57,054 bases of DNA from QYOJ01 sp964642545 (GTDB lineage Bacteria; Bacteroidota; Bacteroidia; Bacteroidales; FEN-979): NCBI GenBank assembly GCA_964642545.1, contig CAZXQU010000010.1, forward strand, positions 1 to 57,054, given 5' to 3'. A model generated the notes under the pieces. It was given only the letters and a program-made list of their open reading frames with translations, was not told the DNA's origin and ran no database searches. Position numbers and translations under genes: made by a program. Below, in pieces: positions 1-9,371 of the stretch (position 1 is its first letter; each line of letters begins with the position of its first letter).

Positions 1-121
1 TAGATGAGCAGTCTTTTCATTTTTTGGCTGATTAAATGATGAAAAATAACGCTGTGTGTTGGGTTTTAGTATTTATTTTCTCGTAAAAGTCCAAACAAAA
101 CGGCAAAGATATACAATTTCA

Positions 122-1126
122 TTATAGAAAACGGGTGTTTTTGTATCGTCTCCTGTATTTCTCAGTCTCAATTTTGAAGCAGTATCCCAACATCACTTCA
201 ATGCTACCGCTATTGTACCTGCTTAAAGCCGATACATTGACATCATAGGATATCCCTATGCGAAAACTCTTGATGTTCGCACCTGCCAGAATTGCAATCG
301 CATCCTGAAAGCGATATTCCAATCCTCCCCAAAATTTCTTTTGATATGCCACAAGTGCTGCAATATTAAAGGTAAAAGCAGCTCCATCATAAACGAAAAG
401 AACAGAAGGTTTGATCTCAAAATTAGGATGACCTGGCACCATCCAGTTGTACCCACCCGTCAGAAAATAGGTTCTGCGTTGCTGATAATATGAGTTCTTG
501 GCTTTGGATTGAAACAGCTGGGCGGCAGATAATCCGATATAATATTTATCCGGCACCTCATAATAAATACCCAGGTCGGCATCAATCGTAAGGTCGTTCA
601 TTTTATTAGGGTCATCGAAGACAGGGTCACCTTCATCGATGATATGTCCTGTGAATTTTGAAAAGTCAATCTGATAATTCATGATGTTTGCCTGGAGCCC
701 GGCCGAGAATTCACCTGCTCCCACATCCATTCTGAAAGCATACCCAATTTTAACACCAATGTTATTGAAAAACCCTAGTCTTTCCGACATGATACTCCCC
801 CCCAGAGCTCCATGAAGGAACTTGATAGGAGAGTCAATTGTTAGAAATATTGTTTCAGGGGCAATTTTATTTCCATCATTATCTTTAAATCCGAGCCATT
901 GTTCCCTGATCAATCCATTGACACAGATTCCGCCATTGCTTCCCGCATAACCCGGATTAAAAGCCATTTGATTGAACATATATTGAGTCAAAACAGGAAG
1001 CTGTTGAGCCATAACCGTGGGAAAGGAGAAAAGAAAGGTTAGAAGCAAGGAGATAAAAGCTCGCTTGAGTGGGAGTAATGATATTTGTTTGCCTTTATAT
1101 GTTTCGTATCCGAGATTCAAGAGCAA
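122..1126 (-). CDS. PorP/SprF-family T9SS-associated outer-membrane protein
   Basis: Predicted outer-membrane beta-barrel of the PorP/SprF family, which partners the PorK/PorL/PorM/PorN machinery of type IX secretion or anchors surface adhesins in gliding. After a signal peptide (hydrophobic stretch at about residues 22-40, cleavage after VMA before QQ) comes the family hallmark QYMFNQMAFNPGYAGS, then NGLIREQW and repeated amphipathic strands ending in an aromatic-rich C-terminus. The length of about 334 aa is normal. The start is uncertain: the frame opens with TTG right after a stop codon, and a second TTG two codons later is equally possible. It is a single gene at the left edge with no por neighbour beside it, as is usual for scattered paralogues. 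Whether it is the core PorP or an accessory paralogue cannot be told from sequence. Confidence 0.85.
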   Translation of the reverse strand: MLLNLGYETYKGKQISLLPLKRAFISLLLTFLFSFPTVMAQQLPVLTQYMFNQMAFNPGYAGSNGGICVNGLIREQWLGFKDNDGNKIAPETIFLTIDSPIKFLHGALGGSIMSERLGFFNNIGVKIGYAFRMDVGAGEFSAGLQANIMNYQIDFSKFTGHIIDEGDPVFDDPNKMNDLTIDADLGIYYEVPDKYYIGLSAAQLFQSKAKNSYYQQRRTYFLTGGYNWMVPGHPNFEIKPSVLFVYDGAAFTFNIAALVAYQKKFWGGLEYRFQDAIAILAGANIKSFRIGISYDVNVSALSRYNSGSIEVMLGYCFKIETEKYRRRYKNTRFL

Positions 1127-1211
1127 TGATTGTTAGGGTAGATAAAAGCACGTAAAAGTATTAAAAAAAAAATAGAACCTTGATGACATCCTCAAATTTA
1201 CTACAAAAAAA

Positions 1212-1219
1212 TAACTTTG
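1212..1219 (+). promoter_or_regulatory. Bacteroidota -7 element upstream of the YitT gene
   Basis: TAACTTTG fits the TAnnTTTG -7 consensus of the Bacteroidota primary sigma factor. It lies 73 bases before the ATG. No convincing -33 box was seen at the usual spacing. Confidence 0.45.
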
Positions 1220-1238
1220 CAGACCCAATTTGTTAATT

Positions 1239-1259
1239 GATTCTTGATTCGGGATTTAA
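1239..1259. repeat. Heptamer array in the YitT leader
   Basis: Three 7-base units of the type GATTCGG run without a break in the 5' leader of the YitT gene. The unit resembles the GATACGG units at 14271-14305. Confidence 0.5.
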
Positions 1260-1292
1260 GCTCATCTGGCATCCATCTTAATTCAGTTAATT

Positions 1293-2189
1293 ATGGCATT
1301 CTTTCTTCTCAAGGAGAAACCGTTTTCAAAAAAATGGTTTCTGAGTTATAGCCTGATCATCATCGGTTCATTTATCCTTGCAGCCGGTTTTGTTCTCTTT
1401 ATCACCCCATATAAGATCGTTCCAGGGGGAGTTTACGGGATCTCGATCGTTCTTCACTACCTCTTCGGGACACCTGTAGGGCTTATGGCTTTGTGCTTCG
1501 ACATTCCACTAACGTTGATTGGATTGAAAATATTGGGTCCCCGATTCGGTTTTAAAACTGTTCTGGGATTCTCTCTCACTGCAATATTCACCGATACCCT
1601 TACTTATTTCTGGGGCTACGAACCTCTGGTTCAGGGAGATGCATTGCTGTCATCGATCTTTGGAGGGGTTCTTATCGGCCTGGGGCTGGGGATAATTTTC
1701 AAGTCAAAAGCTACTTCCGGCGGGTCAGATATCATTGCCATGATTATCAACAAACGAACGAAGATTCCGCTGGGGCAGTTGATGATCCTTGTGGACTCGG
1801 TCATCGTGCTGTTCGGACTTGCCGTATTTCAGGACTGGAAAATTCCTTTGTATTCGTGGATTGTGATTTTTATTTCCGGAAAGGTTATCGATGTGGTGAT
1901 GGAGGGGTTAAGCTACGATAAAAGTCTCTTTATTATTTCGGATAAACATGAAGAGATCCGAGACAAGATTATCAACAACCTGAACAGGGGAGGCACCTAT
2001 ATTGATGGGAAAGGCATGTACAACATGGTCGATCGCAAGATCATCTTTACAGTTGTAAGTCGCAGGGAATTAGCTCTTTTGCAGGAATATATCCATCAAA
2101 TTGATCCCAATGCTTTCATGACTGTCCTTGATGCCACAGAGATCCTGGGAGAGGGATTTCGTTCACTGAAAGAAAAATTATCCGACTAG
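1293..2189 (+). CDS. YitT family membrane protein (DUF161/DUF2179)
   Basis: Inner-membrane protein of the YitT family, of uncertain transport function. The first two thirds hold about five or six hydrophobic segments with the conserved VPGGVYGISIVLHYLFG and SGGSDIIAMIINKRT motifs. The C-terminal ~80 residues form the soluble DUF2179 domain, with a GGTYIDGKGMYN core. The length (298 aa) is typical. ATG at 1293 follows a leader carrying a -7 element. The gene is monocistronic and ends one base before the convergent rseP stop, so the two transcripts must overlap or share a terminator within coding sequence. Family assignment is firm, the biological role is not. Confidence 0.88.
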   Translation: MAFFLLKEKPFSKKWFLSYSLIIIGSFILAAGFVLFITPYKIVPGGVYGISIVLHYLFGTPVGLMALCFDIPLTLIGLKILGPRFGFKTVLGFSLTAIFTDTLTYFWGYEPLVQGDALLSSIFGGVLIGLGLGIIFKSKATSGGSDIIAMIINKRTKIPLGQLMILVDSVIVLFGLAVFQDWKIPLYSWIVIFISGKVIDVVMEGLSYDKSLFIISDKHEEIRDKIINNLNRGGTYIDGKGMYNMVDRKIIFTVVSRRELALLQEYIHQIDPNAFMTVLDATEILGEGFRSLKEKLSD

Positions 2190-2190
2190 C

Positions 2191-3510
2191 TTATCTGAAT
2201 AATTTGATAATATCGTTGGCATTGGCCCATATAAGAAGACCGAAAAGTAAGACCATTCCAACAACCTGTGCATACTCCAGGAATTTATCACTTGGTTTGC
2301 GCCGGAAGACGATTTCATAAAGGAGAAAGAGTACATGTCCACCATCCAGGGCAGGAATAGGAAGCACATTCAGTACCGCCAGCATGATTGATAGGAATGC
2401 TGTCATCGACCAGAACGCCCGCCAATCCCAGATAGCCGGAAAAAAGTTCCCGATCGCAATGAAACCCCCAACTGACTCATAAGCTTTTTCCTGGGAGAAG
2501 AGCAACTTAATCGATTTTAAATAATTGCCTGTCCCTTCATAGGCTTTGACAACGCCGGCAGGGATCGCAGTGATGATGTTGTAGTTTTTTTCATGAAAAG
2601 TCAGGAACTCAGCTGGGGACTTAGGGTAAACACCAATAAGGCCTCCGGCAGGTACCTCAACGGGAATTACCAGCGTATCGCTATCGCGAAGAATGGTAAT
2701 ACGAACCATTTCATTTTTGTGGCGTTGGACTTCGTCTCTGAACTGGTCAAAGAATGTCATCAGGCTGTCATTCAGCCCAATGATCTGATCCTCAACAATG
2801 ACACCTGCCTGTTTTCCTTTCGAATCAGGTGTAAAAGCTCCAACCACAAATGGAATACGGACAGATATGAAGTCCGGACTTTTATGTTTGATAAGTTTGG
2901 AAATAGAACCTTCAGGGATGATTACCTCTAATGGTTCGTTGTTGCGGAGAACCTGAATGGTCTTAGCCTCTTCCAGGATGATGGTTTTCGGGATATCTAT
3001 AAAATCTTCAACAACAACGTTGTCAACCGATATGATTTTATCACCGTTTCTAAGTCCCATGTCGTAACCAAGGGAGTCGACAGTAATTCCAAACTTAACT
3101 TCTGTGGTAGGCAGGTATTCATAGCCCCAAACAGACAACATGAAGATGTAAATAACCACAGCCAGAATAAGGTTAACGATAACTCCTGCAAGCATGATGA
3201 TCAGTCGCTGCCAAGCAGGTTTGGAACGGAACTCATAAGGCTGAGCGGGCAATTTCATCTGCTCCTTGTCCATCGACTCATCGATCATGCCTGAAATCTT
3301 GACATAGCCGCCCAGGGGGAGCCAGCCCATACCATATTCGGTTTCCCCCCGCTTAAATTTAAAGATAGAGAACCAGGGATTGAAAAAGAGGTAGAATTTT
3401 TCTACCCTTGTTTTAAATATCCTGGCTGCAATGAAATGTCCAAACTCGTGAAAAATTACCAGGATGGATATAGCAAGAAGAAATTGGAGTGTCTTGATCA
3501 GTATTTCCAT
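2191..3510 (-). CDS. rseP: RseP-type site-2 intramembrane zinc metalloprotease
   Basis: Membrane-embedded protease that cleaves transmembrane anti-sigma factors or signal peptides within the bilayer. The zinc motif HEFGH sits at residues 21-25 in the first membrane segment. The second active-site motif, NVLPIPALDGGH, is near residues 381-392, where Asp of LDGG is the third zinc ligand. PDZ-like sequence lies between (two segments at about 130-300, with the conserved GL-NGD-I-S-D pattern). The 439 aa length is normal for a two-PDZ member. The start overlaps the dxr stop by 13 bases, so translation is likely coupled. An ECF sigma with a membrane-anchored partner occurs at 25551-26670, but a functional link is only a guess. 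Confidence 0.93.
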   Translation of the reverse strand: MEILIKTLQFLLAISILVIFHEFGHFIAARIFKTRVEKFYLFFNPWFSIFKFKRGETEYGMGWLPLGGYVKISGMIDESMDKEQMKLPAQPYEFRSKPAWQRLIIMLAGVIVNLILAVVIYIFMLSVWGYEYLPTTEVKFGITVDSLGYDMGLRNGDKIISVDNVVVEDFIDIPKTIILEEAKTIQVLRNNEPLEVIIPEGSISKLIKHKSPDFISVRIPFVVGAFTPDSKGKQAGVIVEDQIIGLNDSLMTFFDQFRDEVQRHKNEMVRITILRDSDTLVIPVEVPAGGLIGVYPKSPAEFLTFHEKNYNIITAIPAGVVKAYEGTGNYLKSIKLLFSQEKAYESVGGFIAIGNFFPAIWDWRAFWSMTAFLSIMLAVLNVLPIPALDGGHVLFLLYEIVFRRKPSDKFLEYAQVVGMVLLFGLLIWANANDIIKLFR

Positions 3511-4667
3511 GATTTATCGGATATAATTTGCGTTGCTTTTTCGGTAGTTTGATGATGTGTTGTAATATAATCTTCCAGTCCAGGTTTCTCCAAATGGGGC
3601 ATCAGTTCGAGGCATCTTTCAACAACTTCAGCCATCGCAAGAAATGGTAGTTGTTGATTCAGAAACGCCTTCACTGCCACTTCATTGGCCGCATTCAGGA
3701 TACAAGGAGCGTTACCTCCGGCGTTTAGGGCCTGGTAAGCAAGTGATAAGTTACGAAATAACTCCAGGTCGGGTTGTTCAAAGGTCAGTTGTGGGTATTT
3801 TGAAAAATCAAGACGGGGGGTCTCTGCCTGAACCCGTTCAGGAAAGCCCAACGCATAAAGAATAGGGAGCCGCATGTCAGGGACACCCATCTGTGCTTTC
3901 ACGGAGCCATCCGTAAACTGCACCATAGAGTGGATCACTGATTGAGGGTGTACTATCACTTCAATGCTATCAGCCGGTAATCCAAAGAGCCAGTGTGCCT
4001 CAATAACCTCCAACCCTTTATTCATCATGGTTGCAGAATCGATCGTAATTTTACGCCCCATGCTCCAATTGGGGTGGTTTAAGGCTTCCTGAATTCCGGT
4101 CAGTTCAACTTCACTACGGCTCATTCCCCTGAATGGGCCTCCCGAGGCTGTAAGAAAGATCTTCTCGACACTCCTGGCATCCTCGCCAACGAGACACTGA
4201 AAAATGGCAGAGTGTTCGGAGTCAACCGGAATGATTCCTGCCCGGTTCTTAACCGCCTCGGAAATGATCAGTTCACCGGCAATCACGAGAGATTCCTTAT
4301 TTGCAAGCGCAACCACTTTACCGGCTAGAACTGCCTTGTATGTAGGTATCATCCCTGCATAACCTACCAGGGCATTCAGAATGATATCGACACCTTCCAT
4401 CTCTACAACCTGTGAAATGGCATCCCCCCCGGCAAATACTTTTATGGGGTATTGGCTAAGTGCATCTCGAAGCCGGACGTAACAATCCGGATTGCCTATT
4501 ACAACAGCATTCGGTTGAAACTCCTTTGCTTGATCAATTAACTGATCACAGTTATTCTGGGCGGTTAGCACTTCCACTCCGAAACGCTCGGGATGGTTCC
4601 GAACCACCTCCAGCGCTTGTTTCCCAATAGAGCCCGTCGATCCAAGTATGGTTAGTTGCTTCCTCAA
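3498..4667 (-). CDS. dxr: 1-deoxy-D-xylulose 5-phosphate reductoisomerase
   Basis: Second step of the MEP isoprenoid pathway: NADPH-dependent rearrangement and reduction of DXP to 2-C-methyl-D-erythritol 4-phosphate. The N-terminal dinucleotide loop is GSTGSIG. The catalytic core includes ALANKESLVIAGE, PVDSEHSAIFQCL and the flexible-loop SGGPF, followed by the C-terminal helical domain. The frame is open back to a GTG at 4733, but that would overlap the peptidase by 49 bases and add 22 unrelated residues. The TTG at 4667 gives M-RKQLTILGS, matching family N-termini and a 389 aa length. A TTG at 4679 is an alternative. It lies between the M23 peptidase and rseP genes in a minus-strand operon. 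Confidence 0.95.
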   Translation of the reverse strand: MRKQLTILGSTGSIGKQALEVVRNHPERFGVEVLTAQNNCDQLIDQAKEFQPNAVVIGNPDCYVRLRDALSQYPIKVFAGGDAISQVVEMEGVDIILNALVGYAGMIPTYKAVLAGKVVALANKESLVIAGELIISEAVKNRAGIIPVDSEHSAIFQCLVGEDARSVEKIFLTASGGPFRGMSRSEVELTGIQEALNHPNWSMGRKITIDSATMMNKGLEVIEAHWLFGLPADSIEVIVHPQSVIHSMVQFTDGSVKAQMGVPDMRLPILYALGFPERVQAETPRLDFSKYPQLTFEQPDLELFRNLSLAYQALNAGGNAPCILNAANEVAVKAFLNQQLPFLAMAEVVERCLELMPHLEKPGLEDYITTHHQTTEKATQIISDKSWKY

Positions 4668-4684
4668 TCCTCCGTCCAATCCAT

Positions 4685-5575
4685 TTAGAATGAAATATAA
4701 TCCTGTGGGTTCACTGGGGTTCCCTGGCTCCACAATTCAAAATGCAGATGCGGCCCGGTTGTCAGCTCACCTGTCTCTCCAATGATTGCAATCACCTCAC
4801 CAGCCTTTACCATATCGCCAGCTTGTTTAAGCAATGCAGAGTTGTGTTTGTAAATTGAAACAATCCCTTGTTGATGTTGAATGCCAATCACATAGCCTGT
4901 TTCAACTGTCCAGGTACTGAATATAACCGTTCCATTGAGGACCGACTTGATTGCTTCATCCTTCTTGGAAACGATGTCGATTCCGAAATGTTGCCTATCA
5001 GCATCAAACTCATTGGTAACAACTCCTTTGATGGGAGTAAAGAAGAGCATATTTCCAAGTGTGAGCCTCCTCTGGGGTCCCTTTTCAGCCGATTCAATCT
5101 GATGAAGGCTATACTTACTCTGATTCTCAATTTCATCCCTCAATAACGAATCCTCCTGTGATCGTGTCAACTTGATATCGTTATAGCTTGTCGTTGTGTC
5201 TCTGGGAAGAGCTCTGTCGTCAATCAGGTCCTCCCCGCTGACAATACGTTTCAGGTTGGCAATAAAAAGATCTTTCCTAACAAGATCCTTCTCAATAGAA
5301 TCCGTTTTGATCTGAAGTTCATATAAATCCTTTTTCAGGCTAACGTTGGTATATCCAGGGATGTACTCCCTGAGAGGGGTAAAAGCAATTAGAACTGAAG
5401 TGAGGAAAATCAGTATGATGATAATAATCCCAAGGGCGATAAAAACATTCAATGGGGTTAGTCGGAAAGTAAGTCTTTCTTCCAGCGTTTCATCGTGCAT
5501 AAAGACCAGACGGTACTTCCATTTCAGTTTGTTATACCATTTGACCTTTTTGATATTCTCTTTAGTTTTCGCCAT
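4685..5575 (-). CDS. M23 (LytM) family metallopeptidase, membrane-anchored
   Basis: Probable peptidoglycan endopeptidase, or activator, facing the periplasm. A basic cytoplasmic N-terminus (about 44 residues) is followed by one transmembrane helix (about 45-66), a predicted coiled-coil linker, and a C-terminal LytM domain. Zinc ligands are visible as H196 and D200 (HFGID) and the HLH triad near 276-278 (GPHLHFELW). The frame could be read 26 codons further upstream, but ATG at 5575 has a GGAG ribosome site seven bases ahead and gives a normal type II topology. It is the first gene of the peptidase-dxr-rseP run. It is divergent from porW, with only 93 bases between them. Confidence 0.92.
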   Translation of the reverse strand: MAKTKENIKKVKWYNKLKWKYRLVFMHDETLEERLTFRLTPLNVFIALGIIIIILIFLTSVLIAFTPLREYIPGYTNVSLKKDLYELQIKTDSIEKDLVRKDLFIANLKRIVSGEDLIDDRALPRDTTTSYNDIKLTRSQEDSLLRDEIENQSKYSLHQIESAEKGPQRRLTLGNMLFFTPIKGVVTNEFDADRQHFGIDIVSKKDEAIKSVLNGTVIFSTWTVETGYVIGIQHQQGIVSIYKHNSALLKQAGDMVKAGEVIAIIGETGELTTGPHLHFELWSQGTPVNPQDYISF

Positions 5576-5582
5576 TCCACCA

Positions 5583-5586
5583 CTCC
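5583..5586 (-). promoter_or_regulatory. Shine-Dalgarno site that fixes the M23 peptidase start
   Basis: GGAG on the minus strand lies seven bases before the ATG at 5575. Clear ribosome sites are uncommon in this window, so it favours this codon over the longer frame. Confidence 0.5.
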
Positions 5587-5624
5587 TGCACCATGTTTTG
5601 AGCTGCAAATATCGCAAAATATAA

Positions 5625-5632
5625 TATTTTTG
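5625..5632 (+). promoter_or_regulatory. -7 element upstream of porW
   Basis: TATTTTTG matches TAnnTTTG exactly, 36 bases before the GTG start. A correctly spaced -33 box is not evident. Confidence 0.5.
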
Positions 5633-5668
5633 TGAAATTTTAGTTATACCCATACACGATATTGCATA

Positions 5669-8341
5669 GTGAATCTGAAGAAATTATACCTATCGGGAGG
5701 TCTCCTGTTCATTTTGATCGGTTTGATTGTGTTCAGCGGGTGTTCTACCAAAAAGAACACGTTTACCCGGCGGGCTTATCACAATTTGACCTCTCATTAC
5801 AATGTCTATTGGAATGGGATGGATCAACTCCGGCAGGGTGTTAAAGATTACCAGAGTACTGTCATAGACAATTATGCGTTGATTCTTCCGGTATACAATT
5901 ATGGTGACAAAGCTACCAGCGGAACCATTTCACAATATGCTGATATCGGAATTACCAAAGCGTCAAAAGCCGTTCAGAAACACTCAATGGTATTCAACCA
6001 GAAGGAGTATGTGAAATGGATTGACGATTCTTACTTCCTCATTGGTAAATCTTACTATTACAAGCAGGATTACGGCATGGCACGCCGAACCTTCGAATTT
6101 ATCATCAAGACTTACAATAAAAACGAAATCAAGTATGAAGCCATGCTCTGGCTGGCAATGTCGAACGTTCAGATGAAAGATTTCAAGCGAGCCGAGCCCA
6201 TGCTTGACATGCTTCAGAATAAAATCACACAGGGGGAGGCTCCTGAGAAATTTGAGATGCCTATAAACCTTGCCTACACACAGTTTAACCTCCTCCAGGG
6301 AAAATACAATGCAGCCGTTCCTTATCTTCAACGTGGTATCGAGCTAAACCCCGGACAGGAGATGAAGACACGGTGTTTGTTTATTCTTGGTCAGATTTAC
6401 CAAAAAAACGGGGATTATGCTGAGGCTACGCAAAAATATAAATCGGTGATAAAGCGAAACCCCTCTTTCGCCATGGAGTTTAATGCAAAAATCAATTTAG
6501 CCCAGTGCTACGACACCCAAAGTGGCGACAAAGAGTTTATTATCAAGAAGTTAACAAAGATGTTAAAGGATGATAAGAACAAGGAAGTCCTGGATCAGAT
6601 TTATTATGCTCTTGCTCAGGTTTCACTGAAAGATTTTGATACTATCGCCGGTATCAACTACCTGGCTTTATCGGTTACATCAAGTAAAGGCAATAATTAT
6701 CAGAAAGCCATATCATCCCTGGCCCTTGCCGACATTTATTTTGCCATACTCAATTATACACTTGCTCAAGCGTACTATGATAGTACCATGCAGTTTCTTC
6801 CCGTTACATTTCCCAACTTTAAAGAAATCAAGCGCAAAACATCGACCCTAACTGATCTGGTTACCAACCTTCAAATAATCCAATTGGAAGACAGCTTGCA
6901 AATGCTTGCGTTGATGACCGAGGATGACCGAAACAGGAAGATTGATGATATGATTACCCGGATTGTACTTGAGGAGCAACGAAAAAAGGTGGAGGAGATG
7001 GAGCGGAGAGATAATCCGAATCTTTTTGGAACTCCTGACAGGGAGATGTCTTCAGTGGCAGGATCCCGCGAAGGAAAATGGTATTTTTATAATACAACAG
7101 CACTCTCCAACGGATTTTCAAACTTTACCAGGAAGTGGGGAAGAAGGAAGCTGGAAGACCTTTGGTTCCTCAGTGATAAGAATATCATGTCTTTTGATGA
7201 AGACATGACGAACGCCGATACATCTACGATGTCAAGTGATAGTGCACGTTATGAAGTTGGAACGGCAATCACCAATACTAAAAAACGTGAATATTATCTA
7301 AAAGACATTCCGCTTTCTCCTGAACAATTGGAGGCCTCCAACCTGCGAGTCATTGATGCTTATTACAATGCTGGGTTTATCTATATTGATGGCCTTAATG
7401 ATTATAAAAATTCAATTGAATCATTTGAATCCCTGATATCGCGGTTCCCAAAAAGCTATCGTGAGCCTCCTTCCTGCTATGAATTACACATTTTATATAG
7501 AGATCTTGACAATCAGCCTAAGAGCGATTATTACAGAAATCTCATCCTGAATCAGTTTCCTGAATCTGACTATGCCAAATTGCTGATTAATCCGAATTAC
7601 TACAAAGAGATTCAAAAGCAAAAATCGCAAGCTGCAAAACTCTATGAGGAGACCTGGCTGGCATTCAATAACCAGCAATATTACATGGTCCTTCACAATG
7701 CAGATCTGGCTTTCACCGAATTCCCATCCGACACTGGATTAATTCCACGATTTGAATACCTCCGGGCGATGGCATTGGGTAAAGTTGAGGTAGTTGATTC
7801 ATTGGTTGTTGCACTTCAAGGTATTGTCAATAAATATCCAAACCATGAAGTCAAGCCACTCGCTATGAATATTCTGGAGTACCTGAGTAAACAACGGAAC
7901 GCCAATGGGGACCCTGTTGCTCCGGATCCCACTCAACCGGAAGATCCGAGTGTAAAACTCTACACTTACTCCCCCAACTCAATCCACTTTTTCATCCTTA
8001 TAGTTGACGGAAGCAGGGTGGATGTGAATGCACTGAAGATTAAACTTTCAGATTTTAACAATAAATACTTCCGGCTGGACGAGCTCCATGTAAATAGTCT
8101 CCTTCTCGATAATACCCGAGAGATGGTTACAATCAACAATTTTTATGATGCCCAAAAAGCTGTTGACTACTACCTCTCTATTAAGGGGAGTCCATACGTT
8201 TACAACAAACTGGAGAATGTAGGCAATTACTCCGATTTTGTGATTTCAGTAGAGAATTATCCCGTTTTCTATAAAAATAAAGATACCAATCTTTATAAAC
8301 GATTCTTTGAAAAGAATTACAATACCTCCGGAGTGGATTAA
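5669..8341 (+). CDS. porW: PorW/SprE-type T9SS lipoprotein with TPR repeats
   Basis: Outer-membrane-associated lipoprotein of the PorW/SprE family, needed for stable type IX secretion and gliding assemblies in Porphyromonas and Flavobacterium. The signal peptide ends in a lipobox with Cys25 (VFSGC). The mature N-terminus has the family-typical CSTKKNTFTRRAYHNLTSHYN stretch. Tetratricopeptide-like helices follow at about 110-400 and 560-720, with a charged, coiled-coil-like segment around 410-450 between them and a compact C-terminal domain. The length of 890 aa agrees with the family. It starts with GTG; the first residues NLKKLY fit a lipoprotein n-region. It stands alone between the divergent peptidase operon and the bactofilin operon. 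The assignment rests on family memory of the N-terminal motif. Confidence 0.85.
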   Translation: MNLKKLYLSGGLLFILIGLIVFSGCSTKKNTFTRRAYHNLTSHYNVYWNGMDQLRQGVKDYQSTVIDNYALILPVYNYGDKATSGTISQYADIGITKASKAVQKHSMVFNQKEYVKWIDDSYFLIGKSYYYKQDYGMARRTFEFIIKTYNKNEIKYEAMLWLAMSNVQMKDFKRAEPMLDMLQNKITQGEAPEKFEMPINLAYTQFNLLQGKYNAAVPYLQRGIELNPGQEMKTRCLFILGQIYQKNGDYAEATQKYKSVIKRNPSFAMEFNAKINLAQCYDTQSGDKEFIIKKLTKMLKDDKNKEVLDQIYYALAQVSLKDFDTIAGINYLALSVTSSKGNNYQKAISSLALADIYFAILNYTLAQAYYDSTMQFLPVTFPNFKEIKRKTSTLTDLVTNLQIIQLEDSLQMLALMTEDDRNRKIDDMITRIVLEEQRKKVEEMERRDNPNLFGTPDREMSSVAGSREGKWYFYNTTALSNGFSNFTRKWGRRKLEDLWFLSDKNIMSFDEDMTNADTSTMSSDSARYEVGTAITNTKKREYYLKDIPLSPEQLEASNLRVIDAYYNAGFIYIDGLNDYKNSIESFESLISRFPKSYREPPSCYELHILYRDLDNQPKSDYYRNLILNQFPESDYAKLLINPNYYKEIQKQKSQAAKLYEETWLAFNNQQYYMVLHNADLAFTEFPSDTGLIPRFEYLRAMALGKVEVVDSLVVALQGIVNKYPNHEVKPLAMNILEYLSKQRNANGDPVAPDPTQPEDPSVKLYTYSPNSIHFFILIVDGSRVDVNALKIKLSDFNNKYFRLDELHVNSLLLDNTREMVTINNFYDAQKAVDYYLSIKGSPYVYNKLENVGNYSDFVISVENYPVFYKNKDTNLYKRFFEKNYNTSGVD

Positions 8342-8361
8342 TTGAACACTCGATTTTTTTA

Positions 8362-8369
8362 TACCTTTG
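8362..8369 (+). promoter_or_regulatory. -7 element of the bactofilin-atpZ transcript
   Basis: TACCTTTG matches the Bacteroidota -7 consensus, 30 bases before the bactofilin ATG and 20 bases after the porW stop. Confidence 0.55.
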
Positions 8370-8399
8370 TTACTTATTATATCCTAATACATCTGCATA

Positions 8400-8774
8400 A
8401 TGGCAAAAGTGAAAGAACAGGAGATACCCTCCCTCAATTTATTAGGGAGTGGAACCACCGTGAAAGGTGATATTAAACTCGTCGGAGATTTTAGAATCGA
8501 CGGCGCACTTGTTGGCACTATCAATTGTAAAGGAAAGGTTGTCGTTGGCACCTCAGGTGTCATCGAAGGAGAGATCATTTGTCAGAATGCTGATTTTTCA
8601 GGGACCATTAAAGCGAAGGTAAAAGTTGCTGAATTGTTGACTCTCAAGGAATCGGCCAGGTTTTCCGGTGATATCATTACAAATAAACTGGCTATTGAAC
8701 CGGGAGCTAAATTTTCAGGGAGTTGTCAGATGGAGCATAATGAATATACCAAACCCGAAGAGAAGTCTAAATAA
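8400..8774 (+). CDS. Bactofilin (polymer-forming cytoskeletal protein)
   Basis: Small beta-helical cytoskeletal protein that self-assembles into nucleotide-free filaments and scaffolds envelope proteins. The core shows the characteristic six-residue periodicity of hydrophobic and Gly residues, from GSGTTVKGDIKLVGDFRIDG through GVIEGEIICQNADFSG to the C-terminal GAKFSGSCQM. Short unstructured tails flank it. The length of 124 aa is normal. The last 35 bases overlap the atpZ start in another frame. In many Bacteroidota a bactofilin directly precedes the ATP synthase accessory gene atpZ, as here. Confidence 0.92.
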   Translation: MAKVKEQEIPSLNLLGSGTTVKGDIKLVGDFRIDGALVGTINCKGKVVVGTSGVIEGEIICQNADFSGTIKAKVKVAELLTLKESARFSGDIITNKLAIEPGAKFSGSCQMEHNEYTKPEEKSK

Positions 8775-8964
8775 CTATGCCCGCTATTCCAGTATCGCTA
8801 TTCAAATGGTGGTAATCATTATTCTCGGGGTTTTTGGCGGATACAAGTTAGATATGTGGTTAAATACAGCCCCAATCCTTACAGTAATTCTTTCATTGCT
8901 TTCAGTTGTTTTAGCAATCTATATTGTGACCAAAGACCTACTAAAAAAACGAAATAATTCATGA
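8740..8964 (+). CDS. atpZ: AtpZ/AtpI family protein
   Basis: 74-residue inner-membrane protein of the AtpZ/AtpI group, accessory to F1Fo ATP synthase (proposed cation supply or rotor-ring assembly). Two transmembrane helices (about 15-37 and 45-64) are joined by a short loop with the family-typical GGYKLDMWL stretch. The open frame extends to 8668, but ATG at 8740 gives the right size and avoids deep overlap with bactofilin. Its stop overlaps the next start as ATGA. The Fo/F1 genes normally found just downstream are absent here. Confidence 0.85.
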   Translation: MNIPNPKRSLNNYARYSSIAIQMVVIIILGVFGGYKLDMWLNTAPILTVILSLLSVVLAIYIVTKDLLKKRNNS

Positions 8965-9371
8965 AAGCTCCTTACATCAACTTTCTGAAAAATTTACTGA
9001 TCTTCTCCCTGATTGTTGTAATTATTTACATCGTTCTCAGTTATTTACTCCCAGTTAGCTACTTTAGTATGGCGTTGCCTTTTCTTTTCCCCTTCTATAT
9101 TGGAACCTCCCTGATTTCCTATCACTACTTGCTGAAGTTACTCCACAAAAGATTCAGCAAATTTGTCAGCCTTTTTATGGCAGCAACTGCTGTAAAGTTG
9201 CTGTGGTACATGATCATCATGGTAGCTTACATCCTGGTATTCAGAAAAGATGCGGTCTCTTTTTCCCTCAATTTTTTTATCCTCTACATATGCTATACCA
9301 GCTTTGAAACGATCTCCCTAGTCAACTATTCGAAATCTTATATCAATCCAAATCCAACCAATAAGACATAG
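8961..9371 (+). CDS. Small integral membrane protein of the bactofilin-atpZ locus
   Basis: 136-residue protein with four predicted transmembrane helices (about 10-30, 36-57, 68-93 and 99-116) and a polar tail rich in Asn and Pro. No catalytic motif is visible. Size, topology and position match the uncharacterised gene that commonly lies between atpZ and atpB in Bacteroidota, so a role in ATP synthase assembly is an inference from context only. It overlaps atpZ by four bases and abuts the next start with no gap, so it is certainly co-transcribed. Confidence 0.75.
   Translation: MKAPYINFLKNLLIFSLIVVIIYIVLSYLLPVSYFSMALPFLFPFYIGTSLISYHYLLKLLHKRFSKFVSLFMAATAVKLLWYMIIMVAYILVFRKDAVSFSLNFFILYICYTSFETISLVNYSKSYINPNPTNKT

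Noticed and set aside
1..121. Left-edge spacer examined for genes or RNAs
   Set aside because: AT-rich with no open frame, tRNA-like fold or clear promoter. It may hold a terminator for the PorP-like gene, but no convincing hairpin was found.
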